Source: Rhodamnia argentea (Eukaryota; Streptophyta; Magnoliopsida; Myrtales; Myrtaceae). From it: a DNA stretch of 64,000 nucleotides. The stretch covers positions 1,674,001 through 1,738,000 of the forward strand of contig NC_063150.1 in the NCBI RefSeq assembly GCF_020921035.1, given 5' to 3'. The number at the start of each line of letters is the position of its first letter. The stretch's first letter is position 1. Positions 58,201 to 64,000 of this stretch are shown here, one piece after another. The notes under the pieces are model-generated. The model was not told the DNA's origin. It saw only the letters and a program-made list of their open reading frames with translations, and did no database searches. The position numbers and the translations under genes are program-made.

Positions 58201-60242
58201 CTCTTAGGAAAACTAATTTCCAAAAGCTGTAGGATATTGAGACTTATTTCCAATTCGCAAAATACAATAGAAGCATATAGTCAAACCATAACAAGGTTAC
58301 ATGATGAGTAAGTCTGAGTCCATTCTATATGCCCATGCCAAGATTCCACATGTAAAGCAAGTGATATGAGAAAAGTAACTCAAACCTTGACTGCGACTGG
58401 TTGCTCACTATCATGCTTAAGAGATGAAATATTTAGTAATGTGAAAATTAATCTTCCAATTTCTTTTTCTTTATCGAGAAAAGCTATTCCTCTGGATTTT
58501 AAAACAATTGTAAGGGAATTGTTTACGCTGTGATTAGAAAATCGGGCACATACTTATTGTCAGAGGTTTAATTGCAACTAGCTAGCGCAGAAGAAGTAAC
58601 CTTCCTAGCCTCCTCCCCTTTTCTAAGATAAAGAAAGTACCGTAAAGTACATCTCAATCTTATAGTACCTTCGGCAAATGCATTGATAACTTCCATACCA
58701 CTGATACTGCTACATTTTTTTTTTTTAGTAACTGACTGTACTCAGATACATCAAAATGATAGATTCAGATTATGGAATATGGCTTAGGCATGTCACTAAG
58801 ATGAATAGATGCATACAAAAACCAACCTTGTATGCAGCATCTTTCAACGTCTGGAGATTTTCTAACTTCAACTTGTAAGTTTTTATCTCTTGTGCCTGGT
58901 CTTTGTGAAGTTTCTTTATGGCTTCCAAGGCCTTTGTGTACCTATTTCACAGTACATCAAAAGTTACATCCTCCAAAGAATGATCATAGCATTGAGAAAG
59001 GCTTCTGACAAATAAAGGTAAAACATAACTACTTTACAGAAAATTCGGTAGACATAGTGCATGCACGTGATTATAAAACTTATTCTACTTGCAGTAAAGT
59101 TGCACGAATAGTCTGGAATATACCGAGTAGCAGAGAAAATATCATCGAACTTCTTTTTCAATGTGGAAGGATCTTGCAATGGCCAATTTGCTTCGTCTTG
59201 ATGGACAAATATAACATTTTCCAGAACAGCCTTTGATACACCCATCAAAGCAGGGATCTCCCGGTCCATATCGGCGCATCTGTAGCTAAGGCAAACTTTC
59301 TGCAGCATAAGAGCACATGTGAAATTTAAGCGCAGAGGATAGAAATGTGAAAGGTGACAGCACAAGCAACGTGTTTTGCGAATCCATGGCTTTTGGGGAT
59401 TCCATACCGTACTTCAAATTTAATTGCCCTCAAGTTACATAATCCAATTGAGCTAACCAAAAAGACAGTGTGTACTCAAACGACGCATGAGAGAAGTGTC
59501 TGCTAAACGGATGAAGCGACAATGTAATCAATGTTGGGCTGACATCAAAAGCAACCATCTAGCCACAGAATAAATCCATGAACAGAGAACATTATCTCGA
59601 TGATAAATCCAAGAAGCTACTACGAAAATGAGCTAGGCGACATACACACCTCTCCAGTGTGAGGATTAATAGTTTGCAGGACGCTCTCGATGGCCTTGAA
59701 TTCCATCTTTGAGGCCTTCTGCGTCAACTGAAACGACCGAATGCACACAACATCCTTACCAGCCGCCGTCTTGAACCTTAACTTAATCTGCCCCTTCGTC
59801 TCCGTTTCTCCCGCCACCTTCAACCACAATCCAAACTATCTCACCCCCAAAAACCCGAAAAAGAAAACCCAGCAAAAAACACCCCCGAAGCCAAACGAAA
59901 CAAAACAGAAGGCCGAAATGGCAAACCGAGCACCTTCGGGTCGTGGATGAAACTGTGACCGGACCGCGCGTTCGGGGGCAGCTCGCCAGTGCAGCACAGC
60001 TTCAAGCACTCGATTATCGTCTGCGGAAACAGCCGAAACTTCTCAGATAAGCTCTCCCAGCCATGAAAGAGAAAGGCGCAAAACACTCGAGAAGAGAGAG
60101 AGAGAGAGAGGAGTGGTACGGTTTTGCCGGCGCCATTAGGGCCGACGATGAGGGTCAAGGGCTTGAAGAAGGTGATGACGTGCTTGTTCTCCGGGTCGAA
60201 GCTCCGGATGCCCTTGATCAGCATCTTGTCCACCGTACTCAT
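46294..60242 (-). CDS. RAD50: RAD50, ATPase of the MRE11-RAD50-NBS1 complex, 27 exons
   Basis: Exons on the minus strand: 60242-60120, 60020-59934, 59817-59650, 59299-59124, 58941-58827, 57995-57767, 56958-56780, 56691-56521, 56265-56161, 56072-55965, 55865-55654, 55517-55425, 54377-54250, 53395-53281, 53203-53074, 52953-52744, 51374-51166, 50896-50695, 49863-49694, 49616-49292, 48726-48601, 48523-48471, 47166-47016, 46935-46873, 46788-46655, 46546-46418 and 46324-46294. All phases close, giving 1,313 residues (Arabidopsis 1,316). RAD50 tethers and processes DNA ends and protects telomeres in the nucleus. Walker A (GPNGAGKTT, 34-42), the long coiled coils, the zinc hook CPCC (695-698), the ABC signature SAGQ (1212-1215) and Walker B ALDEP (1239-1243) are all intact. 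Oddities are a GC donor after exon 23, transposon pieces in introns 6 and 18, and tandem exon 13 copies in intron 13. Confidence 0.96.
47014..47015 (-). other. Non-canonical GC splice donor, RAD50 intron 23
   Basis: Exon 23 ends in …TACAAG and is followed by GCATGC. No GT is available that keeps the family-conserved SYSYK/VLMQTGD junction. The acceptor side (TTATGCAG at 46,943-46,936) is normal. GC-AG introns are a known minor class spliced by the major spliceosome. Confidence 0.8.
50240..50530 (+). mobile_element. Copia-type LTR remnant in RAD50 intron 18
   Basis: The 3' end has the hallmarks of a plant copia LTR: a pyrimidine-rich stretch, CTCTATTTATGTATAATG, a TAAC…GTGAAATTAAGAAATAGAAG block and the terminus ATCAACA. 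The 5' boundary and target duplication could not be fixed (somewhere between 50,045 and 50,245). It lies antisense to RAD50. Confidence 0.45.
53845..54330 (-). repeat. Three tandem copies of the end of RAD50 exon 13 plus flanking intron
   Basis: The functional copy spans about 54,233-54,330 and includes the last part of exon 13 (encoding …[17 protein letters not shown]) and its GTAGGA donor. Degraded copies start at about 54,031 and 53,847. They carry the same exon-derived wording (ATTCCAAATCC…TTTCATCTGCAACATATTC) followed by similar intron sequence (CAAGCATATGTCAACTTTAGTTGAGCA). The copy at 54,031 keeps a donor-like GTAGAA. The copy at 53,847 has lost it. None has an upstream acceptor in exon position. 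Confidence 0.75.
55877..55897. repeat. GA microsatellite in RAD50 intron 10
   Basis: An (AG)n run lies 12 bases upstream of the exon 11 acceptor. On the gene strand it is a CT tract and so forms part of the polypyrimidine tract. Confidence 0.85.
57225..57560 (-). pseudogene. Ty1/copia RNase H fragment in RAD50 intron 6
   Basis: On the minus strand, broken frames read [16 protein letters not shown] and, after a frameshift, [18 protein letters not shown] and [13 protein letters not shown]. These match the C-terminal RNase H part of copia polyproteins (CDNQAALHIA…[15 protein letters not shown]…TKDQLADIFTK, a general family pattern). Stops and frameshifts make it non-functional. It lies in the same orientation as RAD50. 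Confidence 0.75.
60091..60111. repeat. GA microsatellite in RAD50 intron 1
   Basis: A (GA)n tract lies just downstream of the exon 1 donor, comparable in position to the one in QTRT2 intron 1. Confidence 0.85.
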
Positions 60243-60297
60243 CCTCGCTACTCCGGAGACCCAGTCTCGCTACCGCATGAGAGAGGAGAGTCCGAAT

Positions 60298-60324
60298 CGG
60301 AAGAAGAAGAAGAAGAAGAAGAAC
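60298..60324. repeat. GAA trinucleotide repeat in the RAD50 5' UTR
   Basis: A (GAA)n tract lies about 55-80 bases upstream of the RAD50 start codon. On the gene strand it reads (TTC)n. Confidence 0.9.
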
Positions 60325-60539
60325 CAAGGGAGAGAAAAGGGATTTCCTGTGGCTCTGAGGGATAGAAAGGGAACAGAAAAAGAATACATTTAATAAAAGA
60401 GTGATTTGATTACAAGATCAAACTTTCTATGTTCCATTACAAATAATATTTATGTGTACATCTTCAACTGTTAACTGAACTCTCAAATCCATCTCAGACA
60501 TAATCAACTCACACCCAAAAATCATTCTACTTGCAACTC

Positions 60540-60845
60540 AGGTCCTTTAACGTTCCTCATGTTCTTTCTGACTGTCCATATGTGTGAAGGTGAAAAACTG
60601 CAGTGAAATCGAGTTTATATCCAATGCTCCTTGTAACTCCTCAAAAAACGATGCTCCACGAAACTTTGCGAAGCCTCACTATCTGATTAACATACCATTA
60701 TATCACTTCTTATAATGAAAAGAGCGAATTGATATTGCAAAAAATGTGTAGACTTAGTTAATCGATCAACAATTGAGCATATAACATTCTTATCACTGGA
60801 CGTCCTCGGTAGACCGATCATAAAGTCTATGGTGATATACTCTCA
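60540..60845 (-). pseudogene. Ty3/gypsy integrase remnant upstream of RAD50
   Basis: Minus-strand frames read EYITIDFMIGLPRT, then IVDRLTKSTHFL, matching the integrase core pattern WEHITMDFVTGLPRT…VIVDRLTKSAHFLP. Further on, after a frame change, FHLHTYGQSERT matches FHPQTDGQSERT. Stops (including one just before EYIT) and frameshifts show decay. Flanking LTRs were not found. Confidence 0.8.
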
Positions 60846-62602
60846 CTTCCATTTAGGATTTTTTTTGGTAATTTTTCCCATCAAAATGCGAAGAAACAAA
60901 TCTTTCCCATGCCTTTAGTATGCGTGTACATGTTTGCTCCTTAACCAAAGTCAAATTCAAGCAGTTATATTGGTTTTATGTTCCATGTGTCCTATTTATA
61001 TTTTATTTTATTAATAATGTTGAACAGGCTAGCACCGATTTACAAAGGATTATTCTCGTAAAAGAAAGTTAATTGGTGCACTCATATCACTTTTACCTTT
61101 AAATAATTTCCGTGTAACAAAAAATCTCAAACTAGTATTTTTTTTTTTGTTGCATTTATCCAAATTAATTTTCAAGTTACAATAATTTTTAAACCGTTAC
61201 ACCATTGACAAATCTACCATTCACTAAATTGTTGATGCAGAGACACTCATGGCAAACTACTGAAATGTTCGACATGTGACGTGGATTCAACATGGAAATT
61301 CAACGTAAATGGATCTCCTAGACGACGTGATTTTGAGGAAGCCATATAAATAAAATGAACTAATATTGAGAAATCCGTTAATTTTTCCCTTAAAGTTCCC
61401 TCGTGTTTTCGAAGATTTGCTAAAATCTCTAATTTTGCCCTAAAAATTTTATCGATTGGCACAACCTTATCATTTTGAGATTTTGTGACAAGAAATAGGT
61501 TGGGTAAATGTAATGAATGGGTACCGTTGGGGATTTTTAGTTGTACAAGAATTAATTTAGGATAAGTGAAAACAAGTGTATCAATTTGAATTTTTTTTTA
61601 TATTAACTATTTCAACCCCGATAAGAGAAATATTAGTCTTTGGTTGGTGCACATTTTCCAAAAATTTTACGATTAACAATGCATTCACAGTAGGGGTGAG
61701 TAGGTACAATATTCCTTCGGGAAGAATGAAAAATTTCCCCTAACAGCAATAAACTTGAGCTAAAAATACCGAGGAGCCAAATCAAACAACAGAAAAAAGA
61801 GCACAAACATCGCCTAGTCCATCCAGCAAAACCCAAGGCCAACAATAGAAGACCATGGTCATTTCCACAGCCGCAAACATGATGCTTCCACAGATAAAAC
61901 TCCAGAACCAATGTCTAAAGACTTGTCCTTGAGATATTGAATAGGACTAGAAGGCCAAGGACCACTAAATGACTCTATTGGCAAGTATTGGGATTTTACT
62001 GTTATGAAAGAGATCAGTCATGACATGGGTCAGATTTGTAATTTGGTTGGCCAGTTTTTTGTCAAATGTCATATAATTGCAGGACTTCGATCGGAATCAA
62101 CTGTAAACACTCAACTAGGTCAGATTTGATTTCCCTAGTATAGCCATAGAAGAAATATACATGCGTTTATATCATCCCAAGAAACTAATGATTTCGGCCA
62201 AAGGGCAGTAGCCTAACTGTTACAAACCCCTTAGGGCAAAAGGGGGAGGAAGGAAATTTGACAACCCCTCTGTCCTAGGGCGGATTGGGGGTAGGGATGA
62301 AAAACTGCCTAACAGAATGAAGGATGCTCCGACCATACGATGTCTCAACACTAGATCTCTTCTAAAGGGAAAGGGCAGGGAAACATAGGCTAAGCATGAG
62401 CAATAACAAAATGCAGATATCCTGCAACAAACAACAAATTATTTAGTGGCTATACCAACTTAGAGCAAATTCAAAAATTGCACACAAGACAACCCACTAA
62501 ATATGAAGAAATCCAAACCATATCCAAAAACTAGTACAGACATTCAAAAGGTTAAGCAACCTTTGATCAGAACAAGTAAAAGCTGAAAATGGAAGTAACT
62601 GC

Positions 62603-63643
62603 TCAAAAGCTGCCATCTCCGCCTTCTCTGCTACCATACCCGCCACTGAAGTTGCTACCGCCAAAACCTCGGTTGCCACTGGGTCTCTCAGTTGCGTACT
62701 TTACAGCGATACTCCGTCCATGAAGCTCCTGAAAAGACTCACATGTGAAAAACTATTATGATTATGTCACAGACATGTTACACATTTTCCAAGAACAATG
62801 CTGACCTGACCGTCCATGGCTGACAATGCTGAGCTGGCAGATTCACCGCTAGAGAAATTGACAAATCCAAAACCCCTCGATCTTCCTGAATCTCTGTCTG
62901 TTATTACCCTGGCTTCAAACCATTATAACATACAAAAGACGAAAATATTACCACAAAACATCTTTGAGAAGTAGCAACTCAATCGATATAATTTAAAATA
63001 AAATAAGCAAATCTGAAGATCAGGGGTTTCAGGGGAAAGAGTCGGTAACAAATAACAAAATCTATCGATCAAGTGTGCAGATCCCTGTTATCGAGTTTCA
63101 CAATGTAATTTCTCCATTATTGCCACGGGTTTCCCACTGAACAATCAATTTGTGATCTTTTTCTTATTGTTATAAGCAACAATATTCTCAATGTAGGGAC
63201 CAAAGTGGGTGCCAAGGAAACCCAGTCAGCAAAAGAAAGACGATTGGATTTCATTATGTGGTAGATATCGTTGTATCACTGAGAAGAAGTACACAACATA
63301 GATTATATTTTAAGAAAATAAATGGCCATACCATGACAAAAAAAATGAGCCATTGACAGTTAAAACTCACCTTCAACGACATCACCAAAGCTCGAGAACG
63401 CATCCTTAAGAGAGTGGTCATCCACTCCCCAGTCAAGACCTGAGGCATGGAACATCAGATAAGGGACACAATAGCAGAAATCAAGTTTACATCCAAAGCA
63501 TTTTGTAATCTACATTGAACAATACCTGCTACAAAAAGTTTAGTTGAGGTTGCCATGCATCGAATAGAGTTAAGCATTGAAGCAGACCCATTTTGGGAAA
63601 TACTCTGCTTCAAAAGATTTCCAACCTTGTTGCAGAAAGCCAT
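62603..63643 (-). CDS. Mitochondrial glycine-rich RNA-binding protein (GR-RBP2/4-like), 4 exons
   Basis: Coding exons on the minus strand are 63643-63526, 63439-63371, 62912-62806 and 62728-62603, giving 139 residues. The N-terminus ([19 protein letters not shown]) is the basic, hydroxylated presequence typical of the mitochondrial GR-RBP group (Arabidopsis GR-RBP2/4, from memory). One RRM follows, with RNP2 KLFVAG (about 35-40) and RNP1 RGFGFVNF (about 74-81). The C-terminal glycine-rich part is short ([19 protein letters not shown]) compared with the long GGYGGG repeats of the Arabidopsis proteins. Such proteins bind organellar RNA and take part in RNA editing and cold response. An acceptor-like GATGCAG ending at 63,679 indicates a 5' UTR intron that continues towards the window end. 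Confidence 0.9.
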
Positions 63644-64000
63644 GGTCAATTGTATAATGAATCAGCTTGTCCAAGAGGCTGCATCAACATAAAATCGTAA
63701 AAATCCACCAAGTCAAATGCTTTACTCCATAGTGGATGTCACCCTCACAATTATTGCAAATGAGGAAATGGGACCCTTGACACAATTGACCACTCCCAAA
63801 GAAAATCTTAATACAATAAACACAGAAATCAACAGAAGGTGCGCCACCTCCTCAAGACAAGAACCATGAACAGGAACCATGACCATCTACATAAAAAACA
63901 ATGATAAGCAGAAATGGAACCAACAGATCCACCTTCAGCATATACAGACTGTGCTCAGGGGAAGAACACAAAAGTAAGAAACCCGTCAAACATCCAGAAT
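63644..64000 (-). other. 5' UTR and probable leader intron of the RNA-binding protein gene
   Basis: The untranslated part of the exon runs to about 63,678 and is preceded on the gene strand by a GATGCAG acceptor. Beyond it the sequence is intron-like. The transcription start is not visible in this window. Confidence 0.45.

Larger units (their letters stand above)
60243..62602. other. RAD50 promoter side and intergenic region
   Basis: A (GAA)n tract at about 60,298-60,324 lies in the RAD50 5' UTR. A gypsy integrase remnant follows at 60,540-60,845. The rest is AT-rich without a supportable gene. The end near 62,602 should hold the 3' UTR of the RNA-binding protein gene. Confidence 0.5.

Noticed and set aside
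60063-60393. Glutamate/lysine-rich + strand frames near the RAD50 start
   Set aside because: They are created by GAA and GA repeats opposite RAD50 exon 1 and its leader.
1-64000. CRISPR arrays, operons, rRNA genes or phage-like modules
   Set aside because: The window is intron-rich plant nuclear DNA. No regularly spaced array with unique spacers and no clustered bacterial-type genes are present.

Overview
This window is plant nuclear DNA. It is AT-rich with many introns, and it carries eight multi-exon or single-exon genes whose products are plant-specific or have plant-type architecture: DMS3, PRORP, RALF, a mitochondrial glycine-rich RNA-binding protein and others. Intron sizes, the 27-exon RAD50 gene and the repeat style point to a eudicot. 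A rosid, possibly of Myrtales, is my guess and is not shown by the sequence. Gene models were built by hand from open frames, splice sites and recalled family sequences. For every model the exon phases close and the predicted length matches the family.

Layout. 1-7,030 holds no gene and is a graveyard of small transposable elements: a 290-bp TRIM, two foldback elements and a MITE-like element. 7,035-10,618 (-) is a METTL18/HPM1-type protein-histidine methyltransferase. 10,700-16,400 is again transposon territory: foldback elements with GC-rich cores, one of which carries a second TRIM nested inside it, and an LTR-like block with a 46-bp tandem array. 16,470-18,010 has a promoter of ribosomal-protein or snoRNA type but no convincing reading frame. 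18,256-22,079 (+) is DMS3. 24,384-28,547 (-) is an unusual mitochondrial carrier. 31,537-35,759 (-) is PRORP1, the protein-only RNase P. 38,667-42,993 (-) is QTRT2, the accessory subunit of tRNA-guanine transglycosylase. 44,647-45,054 (+) is a RALF peptide precursor. 46,294-60,242 (-) is the complete RAD50 gene. 62,603-63,643 (-) is a mitochondrial glycine-rich RNA-binding protein whose 5' UTR runs towards the window end.

Functional links are loose, as expected in a plant chromosome. PRORP1 and QTRT2 both act on tRNA and lie next to each other on the same strand. METTL18 modifies ribosomal protein uL3. DMS3 (RNA-directed DNA methylation) and RAD50 (double-strand break repair) are both SMC-related. 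I see no operon-like system, no CRISPR and no clear tRNA or rRNA gene.

I did not find a convincing new biochemical system. The most unusual structures are the two well-preserved TRIM retroelements, one nested in a fragment-carrying foldback element; a three-copy tandem array in RAD50 made from the 3' half of exon 13 and its donor-side intron; a GC-AG intron in RAD50; and a site II/telo-box promoter without an evident protein.
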